A program made the position numbers and the translations under genes. The notes below the pieces were generated by a model. That model searched no databases, was not told the origin of the DNA, and saw nothing but the letters and a program-made list of their open reading frames with translations. Below, piece by piece: positions 1 through 7,508 of a stretch of 64,000 nucleotides of DNA; position 1 is the first letter of the stretch; each line of letters opens with the position of its first letter. Location: NCBI GenBank assembly GCA_965227905.1, contig OZ245780.1:4836001-4900000 (forward strand), written 5' to 3'. This DNA is from CBDDHT01 sp965227905 (GTDB lineage: Bacteria; Pseudomonadota; Alphaproteobacteria; Rhizobiales; Methyloligellaceae).

Positions 1-214
1 CGACGGCACTTCTATCGCGATCGATAGCAACCACGATACAATCCGCCGCATCGAGAATGGCGCGCGTGTATCCGCCTGCTCCGAACGTCCCGTCTATATA
101 GATGCCGCCGTCTTTGGGCTGCAGGGCCTCAATGACCTGAGGTAGGAGGACGGGAATGTGACGCGTCGGTCCGCCAGCGGCCGACCGATAATCGGTGCCG
201 CGACCCGCCATCAT
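1..214 (-). CDS. rsmH: 16S rRNA (cytosine1402-N4)-methyltransferase RsmH, N-terminal part
   Basis: The minus strand reads from ATG at 214 and runs off the window edge, so only about 71 N-terminal residues are present. The fragment contains HIPVLLPQVIEAL, then the SAM-binding glycine motif DGTFGAGGYT, then VVAIDRD, which is the usual start of RsmH/MraW. The enzyme methylates N4 of C1402 in 16S rRNA. The start overlaps the mraZ stop codon (ATGA), which indicates translational coupling within the division and cell-wall (dcw) operon. A second ATG follows directly, so the exact start could be one codon later. The identification is firm although the gene is incomplete. Confidence 0.95.
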   Translation of the reverse strand, partial: MMAGRGTDYRSAAGGPTRHIPVLLPQVIEALQPKDGGIYIDGTFGAGGYTRAILDAADCIVVAIDRDRSAV

Positions 215-693
215 TCACGTCCTCCCTCAGTGCCGCCGCTTTTGCGACTCCCCGCGCCGAGTAGCTTTCGAAGTTTATGAAGTTTTTCACGTCCCTCTTG
301 GAAGCGGGACGCAAAGCGATCCGGCTCCCAGAGCTGAAATTTGTTGCCAAGACCGACAAAGGTGACTCGGTTCTCAATCCCCGCGAACTCCCGAAGGCGT
401 TCCGGAAGGACCATGCGTCCGTCCCCGTCGACGGAGAGGACTTCACTGGCGCCGAAGAGGGCCATTGAGAGGTGGTCGCGTTCGTCCGAATAGGGGTCGA
501 TGTCTTCGAGGAGACTCTGAATCGTGTCGACAAGACGTTGGCCGCCCGCATCGAGCGCCTGATCATCGAGCGACGGATAACAGTAGATGCCTTCAAAACC
601 GTCCTTGGCGAGGACAGTGCGAAAAGGCGCGGGTACGGAAACCCGACCTTTGGCGTCCAGCTTGTTCGTGAATGTCGAGACAAACTGATCCAT
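211..693 (-). CDS. mraZ: Transcriptional regulator MraZ
   Basis: This 160-residue protein has two SpoVT-AbrB-like half-repeats. The conserved DxxGR..P motifs are DAKGRVSVP (residues 13-21) and DGDGRMVLP (89-97). MraZ is a ring-forming DNA-binding repressor of the dcw cluster that recognises short direct repeats upstream of its own gene. Length is slightly above the usual 140-150 residues because of a basic, glycine-rich tail. The ATG at 693 follows a strong purine-rich ribosome site (GAGAGGGGGAG). It is the first gene of the dcw operon here and overlaps rsmH. Autoregulation is likely through the box array at 856-910. Confidence 0.97.
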   Translation of the reverse strand: MDQFVSTFTNKLDAKGRVSVPAPFRTVLAKDGFEGIYCYPSLDDQALDAGGQRLVDTIQSLLEDIDPYSDERDHLSMALFGASEVLSVDGDGRMVLPERLREFAGIENRVTFVGLGNKFQLWEPDRFASRFQEGREKLHKLRKLLGAGSRKSGGTEGGRE

Positions 694-855
694 CTCCCCC
701 TCTCGCGCACCGTGCCGCTATGCAGAACCCGTAAGCCGCCGATACGGCGTTGCGCCTTGCCCGTATGTGTTTCGGTTGGGGGCGGAGAGAGGCGGCGCCA
801 GCTCCCGTGGCCTCTATGAAGCGGCGCCCTGCCCTCTCTCCGTCACCCAGTCCGA

Positions 856-910
856 ACGGGCACAAACGGGATAGCATGGGATATTATGGGCGTCAATGGA
901 GAGAATAGGG
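856..910. promoter_or_regulatory. MraZ-type operator: 10-bp-periodic GGG boxes
   Basis: On the plus strand, boxes ACGGG (856-860), ACGGG (866-870), ATGGG (876-880), ATGGG (886-890), a degenerate ATGGA (896-900) and TAGGG (906-910) recur exactly every 10 bp. Known MraZ operators are short G-rich direct repeats separated by 5-nt spacers, which fits this period. The array lies about 165 bp upstream of the mraZ start. Here the G-rich strand is the one opposite to mraZ. Binding is inferred, not shown. Confidence 0.7.
868..896 (-). promoter_or_regulatory. Possible mraZ promoter inside the box array
   Basis: The minus strand has TTGACG (complement of 891-896) and TATCCC (complement of 868-873) with a 17-bp spacer. 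This could be a sigma-70-type promoter lying inside the MraZ box array. The -10 element is weak, so this is tentative. It would give a leader of roughly 165 nt before mraZ. Confidence 0.35.
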
Positions 911-1160
911 ATCATGCGGTTGACGGCGGGTTAAGACGCCGCCACCACCACACATTGCGCCAGACCTTCGTTTGTTAACGTTAAGAAATCCTTGCAGCTC
1001 CAGATTCTGCAGGTTGTATCGATGCAAATAATGCAACCGTCACGATGTGTGCGCGGTTTCGCCTCACTCCTGCCCTGAGGCTCTGGCATGGACCATGGTG
1101 AGGTCGCAGAAAGATTGCTTCAGCAACACATTTTGGCCTTGGAGGGGGATCTCCGGATCG

Positions 1161-1200
1161 CGAATCAAAGACGGCGCAACGTTGCGCCTTTGATGATTCG
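1161..1200. repeat. Imperfect 40-bp palindrome with a perfect 16-bp core
   Basis: The core GGCGCAACGTTGCGCC (1173-1188) is a perfect palindrome. Outside it, CGAATCA at 1161 faces the complementary TGATTCG at 1194-1200 with small insertions between. It lies 30 bp upstream of the hydrolase start at 1230. It could be an operator or an RNA hairpin in the leader; nothing in the sequence decides between these. The rest of the mraZ-hydrolase gap (694-1229) shows only the MraZ boxes and no convincing gene. Confidence 0.6.
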
Positions 1201-1229
1201 TTTGGTGAAAGCCACCGGGACAGTAATGA

Positions 1230-2159
1230 ATGCGATTGGCTCACGGCATAATTGCCATACTTACGATTGGCCTCGGTTTGGCCGTGAGTGGCTGTTCGGT
1301 CATTTATCCGATCGAAGATCAGACGGATCGCTGGCAACCTGTCGGCTCACCTGACAACCCCATTCGCCTTGCTTATCGCGAAGAAGGGCACGGCAAGCCT
1401 GTGCTCCTGATCCACGGTCTCGGAACCAATGCCTATACCTGGCGTCACTTATCGCCCGTTCTTGCAAAGGATCATCGGGTCATATCGGTCGATCTGAAAG
1501 GCTTCGGCCGATCGGATAAGCCATTCGACGACTTCTACTCGGTGACGGATCAGGCGCGTTTGGTCGGCCAGTTTCTTGAGAAGATGGCGCTCAGGGATGT
1601 CACCATTATCGGACATTCCTTCGGTGGCGGCGTTGCATTGATGATGGCGCTGGATCGGCGGAAAGGCGCAAAAGCTCGGATTAAACGCCTGGTTCTTCTG
1701 AACTCGATCGCTTATCCGCAGAAGATCCCGTCCTTCTTCAAGGTCCTGCGCACGCCGGTTCTCGGGCATATCGGCGCGACGGCAACGCCTCCCGAGTTGC
1801 AAACCAAGGCGGCATTGATGCTGGCCTATCATGATGATTCAATCATTCGCGGGCGTGATGTGGCAGCCTATTCGCGGCCCCTCTATACTCCTGGGGGCAA
1901 GCATGCGCTCGTGCGCACCGCACAGCAGATCGTACCCCATAATCTTCCCTCGATCGCGCGGCGTTACCGCACCATCAGGAAGCCCGTTTTCATCATCTGG
2001 TGCAAGCAGGACAAGATCGTTCCGATCAGTTTGGGGCTGCGGCTTCACGCGACTTTGCCCAATTCCGAATTCCATACCATTGAGGAATGCGGGCATATTC
2101 CTCAGGAGGAACGCCCCAAAGAGACGGCGCGCGCGATCCAGGAATTTCTCTATCGGTGA
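1230..2159 (+). CDS. Alpha/beta hydrolase, predicted lipoprotein
   Basis: This 309-residue protein begins with a hydrophobic signal segment and a lipobox AVSG-C (Cys22), so it is probably a lipid-anchored envelope enzyme. The alpha/beta-hydrolase fold is visible in order: oxyanion region HGLG (62-65), nucleophile elbow GHSFGG (Ser130), an acid in the WCKQDKIVP stretch, and the catalytic His in ECGHIPQEERP near the C terminus. The substrate is unknown; esterase, haloalkane dehalogenase-like and C-C hydrolase activities all use this fold. The gene stands alone, convergent with rnpB, and a perfect palindrome follows its stop codon. The start was chosen because it gives a complete signal peptide; no strong ribosome site precedes it. 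Confidence 0.85.
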   Translation: MRLAHGIIAILTIGLGLAVSGCSVIYPIEDQTDRWQPVGSPDNPIRLAYREEGHGKPVLLIHGLGTNAYTWRHLSPVLAKDHRVISVDLKGFGRSDKPFDDFYSVTDQARLVGQFLEKMALRDVTIIGHSFGGGVALMMALDRRKGAKARIKRLVLLNSIAYPQKIPSFFKVLRTPVLGHIGATATPPELQTKAALMLAYHDDSIIRGRDVAAYSRPLYTPGGKHALVRTAQQIVPHNLPSIARRYRTIRKPVFIIWCKQDKIVPISLGLRLHATLPNSEFHTIEECGHIPQEERPKETARAIQEFLYR

Positions 2160-2177
2160 GTTTTTGGTGGTGAAGAA

Positions 2178-2256
2178 CCGGGCCGCCCGCTCCCCCGGCC
2201 CAACCACCCCGAGGGTACCCTATTGGGTGGTTGGGCCGGGGGAGCGGGCGGCCCGG
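2178..2256. repeat. GGGTACCC-loop palindrome, copy 1 (perfect 32-bp stem)
   Basis: The arms 2178-2209 and 2225-2256 are exact reverse complements (32 bp), with a 15-nt loop that contains AGGGTACCCT. The element sits between the hydrolase stop and the 3' end of rnpB, so it can act as a bidirectional terminator for the convergent pair. The core CTCCCCCGGCCCAAC and the loop recur at 11.2 and 35.2 kb, while the outer stem is specific to this locus. Confidence 0.9.
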
Positions 2257-2268
2257 CTTGTGCCCAAA

Positions 2269-2680
<412 letters not shown>

Positions 2681-2812
2681 GGTAATTAAGGGTGAGGGTC
2701 AAGGTGAGAACCACCGCGAACAGCGCTGAAATCTTAGGAGAAAGTTTCACACGACCTCAGCGCTCAAGCGCGCTATTATAAGATTCACGTGAGAAAAGGC
2801 TGGAGAGTTCCG

Positions 2813-3130
2813 ATGAAGTTCACGAGTCTGGTTGCCGCGGCCCTGATCGCCGGCACACTCGCTTTTGCCGTACCGCAGGATGCGGAAGCCGGCGGCTACT
2901 ACAAGCGCCACGGCTATTATTATGAGCAGCCCTATTACGGGACTTACCCGTACTATGCCGGACGGCAACCCCACTATGGCTATTCCGGCGGGACAGGGAC
3001 CTACGCATATCCGCGCTACTATGCCCCGCCGCCCTATTATGGGGACGTGATCATTGTGAAGCCGAAGAAGTACTACAAGAGGCTGCGCAAGGCGCGGCGC
3101 CACTATTATTATCGTCACTATTACGATTGA
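2813..3130 (+). CDS. Small tyrosine-rich exported protein
   Basis: This 105-residue protein has a clear signal peptide ending near DAEA (about residue 26). The mature part is dominated by tyrosine: YYKRHGYYYEQPYYG, a proline/tyrosine middle, and a basic tyrosine tail ending YRHYYD. No known enzyme domain is visible. Such proteins are common in Rhizobiales envelopes, but their role is not established. The ATG at 2813 follows GGAGAG and is preferred to an in-frame GTG at 2789, because the signal peptide starts directly with MKFTSL. The gene is flanked by rnpB upstream (divergent) and a terminator hairpin downstream, so it is probably monocistronic. Confidence 0.8.
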   Translation: MKFTSLVAAALIAGTLAFAVPQDAEAGGYYKRHGYYYEQPYYGTYPYYAGRQPHYGYSGGTGTYAYPRYYAPPPYYGDVIIVKPKKYYKRLRKARRHYYYRHYYD

Positions 3131-3139
3131 GATCTGCAC

Positions 3140-3173
3140 CGGCGAAGCACTCGCGTTGATCGAGGCTTCGCCG
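3140..3173 (+). terminator. Hairpin terminator after the tyrosine-rich gene
   Basis: CGGCGAAGC (3140-3148) pairs with GCTTCGCCG (3165-3173), extended inside by CTCG/CGAG. A short T-rich stretch (TTCTT) follows. It starts nine bases after the stop codon. Confidence 0.7.
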
Positions 3174-3231
3174 TTCTTGGCATTAGGCCTCCGATGATCT
3201 TGGAGCCCGGCGCGTTGCCTTTTGCGGCGAA

Positions 3232-3906
3232 TTATGGGGCAACGAACACACCACAGCCGATTTCGAATTTCCCGCCTAGCGCCCCCTTAAGTGAGTCTGC
3301 GAAGTACTTCAGATCGGACGCTTCCGACTGCCACAAAGAATGGCGCTTCGCGACGAGAGCGCCTGAAATTGAAAGGGTCGTCGTCCAAACTCCACCATCC
3401 CGCGTGGAATGCAATTCAATTTCGGGACAATCATTGAACTCCCGTCTGGAAGCGGGTTCGACGATCGCGTACGTCCGCTTCACGAGATCGATTGACGCAT
3501 AAGTACCGAGCCAATTGCGCCAACCCCAGAGCACCAAACCGAGTATGAGTCCTAACGTGAAGCCCAAATTCCCTATGAAAGGGCTCAAAATCACACCGCC
3601 AAATATTATCGATGAAAATATCAAGTATTGAAACAAGCTAATCAGAGCCGTAACGCTCCTCTCCGACCATGGTTTTTTTATGCCTATCTTGATAATTTCC
3701 CCCGGCACAAAATGTAATACATGCAAGCCCTTAGGGAAAATAGACTCATCCAACTCTCTTGGCCGAAGCGACTTTCTGTATCTTGAAATAACCTCAATAG
3801 CCTCAGGCACATCAAGTCTTCCAATATAATATCTTGCTCGGTCAATAGCCTTCAAAAACGCCCTCCTTGCTAAAGATTTTACCTTGAACACAGAGAACAT
3901 TAACAT
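3232..3906 (-). CDS. Orphan two-helix membrane protein in an AT-rich island
   Basis: I do not recognise this 224-residue protein. It has a basic N-terminal part (about 1-85), two adjacent hydrophobic segments around residues 88-135 (LISLFQYLIFSSIIFGGVIL and GFTLGLILGLVLWGW), and a soluble C-terminal domain. No catalytic motif is visible. Codon use and base composition are clearly more AT-rich than the neighbours, and the 180 bp upstream are very AT-rich. This suggests acquisition from elsewhere or a poorly adapted gene. There is no clear ribosome site at 3906, and a second ATG at 3900 is possible. It sits between rnpB and amiD, which I expect to be close neighbours in related genomes. Confidence 0.65.
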   Translation of the reverse strand: MLMFSVFKVKSLARRAFLKAIDRARYYIGRLDVPEAIEVISRYRKSLRPRELDESIFPKGLHVLHFVPGEIIKIGIKKPWSERSVTALISLFQYLIFSSIIFGGVILSPFIGNLGFTLGLILGLVLWGWRNWLGTYASIDLVKRTYAIVEPASRREFNDCPEIELHSTRDGGVWTTTLSISGALVAKRHSLWQSEASDLKYFADSLKGALGGKFEIGCGVFVAP

Positions 3907-4176
3907 ATTATAATTGAAGAATCAATTTAATTAACAAAGCAACAATACATCATTATCTCACAAACAATGAAAATATAAATTTAGCAATCCATGAATTATA
4001 GAAATTTTCACTAAAAAATACGCACCATGAATTCTTTGCATGATTTTACACTCTCAAGTCGGAAAACCGGGCTGACACATACGAATTGCAGCTCGGGCAA
4101 CTGATCGTTGTTGGATCATCAGAAATCGTACTCAGAAATTCTGAGCGTTCGAGGAGCGGCCGGTGCTGCTTGGAGA
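3907..4176. other. AT-rich intergenic stretch
   Basis: The half near the orphan gene (3907-4030) is strongly AT-rich, in contrast to the rest of the window. No RNA gene, repeat or convincing small frame was seen. It probably holds the promoter of the orphan gene. Confidence 0.5.
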
Positions 4177-4956
4177 TTATGACGTTGGCACTGTCGAGTT
4201 CATCTCAATGTCGGCCGCTCGAAGCCTGGCGAGCGTCTTCAAAACTGACCTATCCGCCCTGCCATCAACTTTCTCAGGGCGGAAATGGCGCTGGAATGCC
4301 GTAACAACAAGCTCAGTGGCGCGGTCATAGACCCCGCTTGCCTCAATGCCATAGCCGTAGGACCGCAGATCCCTCTGCAGTTCTAGAACGGCATCTCCTT
4401 CATCGTCCGGACCGAGCCCGTTGTCACCTTCGAGCGGTGCCGGCTCGATCCACTGCCCGATACCGGCGAGAGAGAGACGCTTCCAATCGAATTTCTCGCC
4501 GGGATCCGCCTTCCGTGCAGGCGCCACATCGGAATGCCCGATCACGCGATGCGACAGGACGTCATGGCGTGCCATGATGTCGAGGCACAGCGCTTCGACG
4601 GACGCCAATTGCGCCTCGGGAAAATCAGGGTAGCCGAGGCCGTGACCCGGATTGTGGATCTCGATCCCGATGGAGCAGGAATTGATATCTGTTTCGCCAG
4701 CCCAATGCGAAACACCGGCATGCCAGGCCCGCTCCGACTCCCGCACCATCTGGGTAACCACGCCCGCCTCATCGATCAGATAATGACAGGAGACGCGCGA
4801 TTCCTCGCGCGTGAGCCAGTCGACAGCACCTTCAGCGCTCTCCATTCCCGTGTAATGCAGCAGTATCATGTCGGGCCGGCGCCCATCGGCGCGCGGCTCG
4901 ATATTCGGTGACGGACACCAGCGCTTGACGAGAGGACTGTCGCCCTCTTCGCTCAA
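4177..4956 (-). CDS. amiD: N-acetylmuramoyl-L-alanine amidase, AmiD type
   Basis: This 259-residue protein has an Amidase_2 domain (about 28-165) followed by a peptidoglycan-binding domain (about 183-250, pattern DAVLELQRDLRSYGYG). The zinc ligands expected for AmiD are present: His34 (LLHYTG), His141 (GHSDVAP) and Asp151 (KADPGEKFDW), with a conserved Glu in IGIEI. The enzyme cleaves the amide between MurNAc and L-Ala in murein or anhydro-muropeptides. No signal peptide is visible, so cytoplasmic recycling of muropeptides is possible. The start overlaps the stop of the upstream DjlA-like gene by 4 bp (ATGA), so the two are co-translated. Confidence 0.92.
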   Translation of the reverse strand: MSEEGDSPLVKRWCPSPNIEPRADGRRPDMILLHYTGMESAEGAVDWLTREESRVSCHYLIDEAGVVTQMVRESERAWHAGVSHWAGETDINSCSIGIEIHNPGHGLGYPDFPEAQLASVEALCLDIMARHDVLSHRVIGHSDVAPARKADPGEKFDWKRLSLAGIGQWIEPAPLEGDNGLGPDDEGDAVLELQRDLRSYGYGIEASGVYDRATELVVTAFQRHFRPEKVDGRADRSVLKTLARLRAADIEMNSTVPTS

Positions 4957-5672
4957 ATGCCTCGTTCCTTGGCGATTTCGTCGTAGGCTTCGTTGATCGC
5001 CGAGAGTTTCTCGGTTGCGATGGCAACGAATTCTTCCGGAACGCCGCGCGCAATCAACTTGTCGGGATGGTTCTCCGCGGCAAGCTTGCGATAATGCGAC
5101 TTGAGCTGATCATCCGTGATGTCCGGCGTGATACCGAGCACATCATAGGGATCGCGCTTGTTCGACGAGACATGCCGGGCGCGGATATACTTGAACTCGG
5201 TTTCGCTCATGCCGAAGCGCGAGGCGACCTGACTCAGATACTCTTCCTCCGCCGGATGCACATGGTCATCGGCCTTGGCAATATGGAAGAGCCCCTCAAG
5301 CACATCCTCGAGCAGTTCGCGGTTGTCCTTGAACATGCTGGCGAGCTGCTCGGCATAGGCTTCGTATCCGGCGACATCCTGTTTCGCCAGATTGAAGACA
5401 CGCGCAACATTCTTCATTTCGCCTTCGGGAACCTTAAAAACTTCCTTGAAGGCATTCACTTCGTCCTTGGTCACGGTACCGTCGGCTTTCGCCATCTTGG
5501 CACCGAGCGCAATGACGCCCACAGTGAAGGCGACCTGATTTTCACCACCCTCGCCGTCTTTCTTATCGCGGTCGATAACATAGTGGCCTGCAAAACCACC
5601 CATTAACGCGCCAATAGGACCGCCAATCGCCAGTCCTGCCGCGGCGCCCGCTAATTTCCCCCAGACAGACAT
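4953..5672 (-). CDS. djlA: DjlA-like membrane co-chaperone (TerB + J domain)
   Basis: This 239-residue protein has a glycine-rich hydrophobic N-terminal segment (about 5-32), a TerB-like helical domain (about 45-165) and a C-terminal J domain (about 173-238) with HPD at 202-204. This order is that of DjlA, a membrane-anchored J protein that stimulates DnaK ATPase. It is the first gene of a two-gene unit with amiD and is divergent from the EamA gene. J-domain and TerB assignment is firm. Specific DjlA function is inferred from architecture. Confidence 0.88.
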   Translation of the reverse strand: MSVWGKLAGAAAGLAIGGPIGALMGGFAGHYVIDRDKKDGEGGENQVAFTVGVIALGAKMAKADGTVTKDEVNAFKEVFKVPEGEMKNVARVFNLAKQDVAGYEAYAEQLASMFKDNRELLEDVLEGLFHIAKADDHVHPAEEEYLSQVASRFGMSETEFKYIRARHVSSNKRDPYDVLGITPDITDDQLKSHYRKLAAENHPDKLIARGVPEEFVAIATEKLSAINEAYDEIAKERGI

Positions 5673-5806
5673 GCGCCCAGCATACGCATTTTTGCAGGAA
5701 ATGCATGGGGGAATTCGTTGCAGAGAATTTCGGGCCCAAAGACGCCGCCCAGCGTGCCATTCATGAGTGCATGACCTATGTTCCCGGGCCTTGCTTGCGA
5801 GGGACT

Positions 5807-6721
5807 ATGAGCAAAAACCGGCAACCGTTGCAGCGTGAGAATCTTGGGCTCGTCTTCGGCTTCATCGGCGTCGTCGTTTTCGGCATGACGCTGCCCATGA
5901 CGCGAATTGCTGTGGTGGAATTCGATCCAATCTTCATTGCGTTGGGCCGCGGAATCCTGGCGGCCTTTGCAGCGGCCCTTGCTTTGAAAGTTATGGCTCA
6001 GCCTGTTCCATCGATCCGACAGTTCGGCCGGCTTGTTGTGGTTGCAGCAGGCGTTGTCGTCGGTTTTCCGGTGCTTGCCACCATTGCGATGCAATACGTC
6101 CCGGCCTCTCATGGCGGCGTCGTCCTTGCAATTTTACCGATCGCCACGACGGTGGCCGGTTTCATCTTCGCTGCCGAGCGCCCTTCCCTCGGCTTCTGGC
6201 TTTGCTCGCTCGCAGGAACGCTTGCCGTCGGCGCCTTCGCATTATGGGAAGGTCAGGATGGTGGCGGCGCGCATCTGGCCGATCTTCTTCTCGCCTTGGC
6301 GGTCGCCGTCGCTGCAATCGGCTATGCTGTCGGCGGCGTCCTGTCACGCGACATCGGCGGATGGCAGGTGATCTGCTGGGCCGTAATTCTCGCCGCTCCC
6401 GTCAACCTGGTCGTCATGTTGGCCCTGGGCACACCGATCAACTGGGCGGCATCGACGACGGCTTGGGGCGCCTTCCTCTATCTCGCGCTATTTAGCCAGC
6501 TCATCGGATTTTTCGCCTGGAATATCGGACTTGCCATAGGTGGCGTCGCACGGGTTTCACAGGTGCAACTTCTCCAGACCTTCGTAACCCTGCTCGCCTC
6601 CGCCTGGCTGGTTGGCGAAATCGTCAGCTGGCGAGAAATCGGATTTGCAGTGCTCGTGGTGCTGCTCGTTGCCATCGGCCTGAAGATGCCGGTGCACAAA
6701 GCACCGCCACGCAGGCTGTAG
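5807..6721 (+). CDS. EamA/DMT-family transporter
   Basis: This 304-residue integral membrane protein has about ten hydrophobic segments arranged as two EamA halves, each of five helices, as in drug/metabolite exporters such as RhaT/YdcZ relatives. The second half contains the conserved SQLIGFFAWNIGL stretch. The substrate cannot be told from sequence. The ATG at 5807 was chosen because GAGGG stands just upstream and the frame before it looks non-coding. It is transcribed alone and divergently from the djlA-amiD pair. Confidence 0.88.
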   Translation: MSKNRQPLQRENLGLVFGFIGVVVFGMTLPMTRIAVVEFDPIFIALGRGILAAFAAALALKVMAQPVPSIRQFGRLVVVAAGVVVGFPVLATIAMQYVPASHGGVVLAILPIATTVAGFIFAAERPSLGFWLCSLAGTLAVGAFALWEGQDGGGAHLADLLLALAVAVAAIGYAVGGVLSRDIGGWQVICWAVILAAPVNLVVMLALGTPINWAASTTAWGAFLYLALFSQLIGFFAWNIGLAIGGVARVSQVQLLQTFVTLLASAWLVGEIVSWREIGFAVLVVLLVAIGLKMPVHKAPPRRL

Positions 6722-6736
6722 ATCGGCCCCGGCCTA

Positions 6737-7177
6737 TCAGCGCGGAATGCGCCGGCGAACAGTGCCGTTTGCGCCGACAATCCTTACGTGACGCGCACTC
6801 GGAACATGGGAGAGCGGAACCGAGACGACATACGGTGTTGCAATGGGAAGGATCAGAATGTTCTTCGTGCATCCGACCACCTGTACGACCCAGTCGCCGT
6901 TCTTGGAAATCTGATGATCGAGGATCACATCCATATTGGCGATTGGCCGAGGCCCTCCGATGCTGAGTGCCAATCCCACGCGGCGCCCCTCATCTTCGAA
7001 CGAGATGGAGTCGAAAGGTATCAGTCTGCAGTTGCCACCGAGCCGCAAGACTGGAATGACCATGGTCGGCCGCTCGACCGCGGCGAATGGCGCGGCGCGA
7101 ACCTGAGCCGGGCCCGCGATCCACGCTGTCATCATGAACAGCGCTGCAAGCGCAATCGTCATCAGCTTGGTTGTCAT
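6737..7177 (-). CDS. Exported protein of unknown function
   Basis: This 146-residue protein has a typical signal peptide (MTTKLMTIALAALFMM, cleavage near VRA). The mature part has two cysteines (in GGNCRLIP and VVGCTKN) that could form a disulfide. It ends with a basic tail RRRIPR. No known domain is recognised, although the small beta-rich pattern resembles invasion-associated-protein-like exported proteins of Rhizobiales; that is only an impression. The ATG at 7177 is preceded by GAGGAC. It is convergent with the EamA gene, 15 bp away. Confidence 0.7.
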   Translation of the reverse strand: MTTKLMTIALAALFMMTAWIAGPAQVRAAPFAAVERPTMVIPVLRLGGNCRLIPFDSISFEDEGRRVGLALSIGGPRPIANMDVILDHQISKNGDWVVQVVGCTKNILILPIATPYVVSVPLSHVPSARHVRIVGANGTVRRRIPR

Positions 7178-7508
7178 CAACAAAGTCCTCGTTCGAGCCG
7201 GTTCGTTGCCCACTATGGCCTGAAGGATTGGTATTGGGCCAGTCCCATCAAATCAACTGATCATGATCTTTATGGGATAGAAATTTGCAATCGATGCCGC
7301 GGCCCATCCCCAAGCCATGGGATTACACCTCAAAAAGAATCCCGTTTTACCTCTCTGGCACCTGCATCTTTCGCAAATGCCTATTCCATTGCACGGCCAC
7401 TTTACGATAAGTGGACAAACGGGAGATCGCGGGATTGGGGTTTGCTCCAACGCCAGATACCCGGTCGGATGCGGGCGTCTGAATGGGTGAATTTCATATT
7501 TCGGTTCA
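7178..7508. promoter_or_regulatory. Divergent regulatory region with an inverted repeat
   Basis: This 331-bp region separates the exported protein from the 5-oxoprolinase gene. It contains CCACTT (7397-7402), six bases, then AAGTGG (7409-7414), an 18-bp inverted repeat of operator type, about 95 bp upstream of the 5-oxoprolinase start. No RNA gene was seen. The cognate regulator is unknown. Confidence 0.4.
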
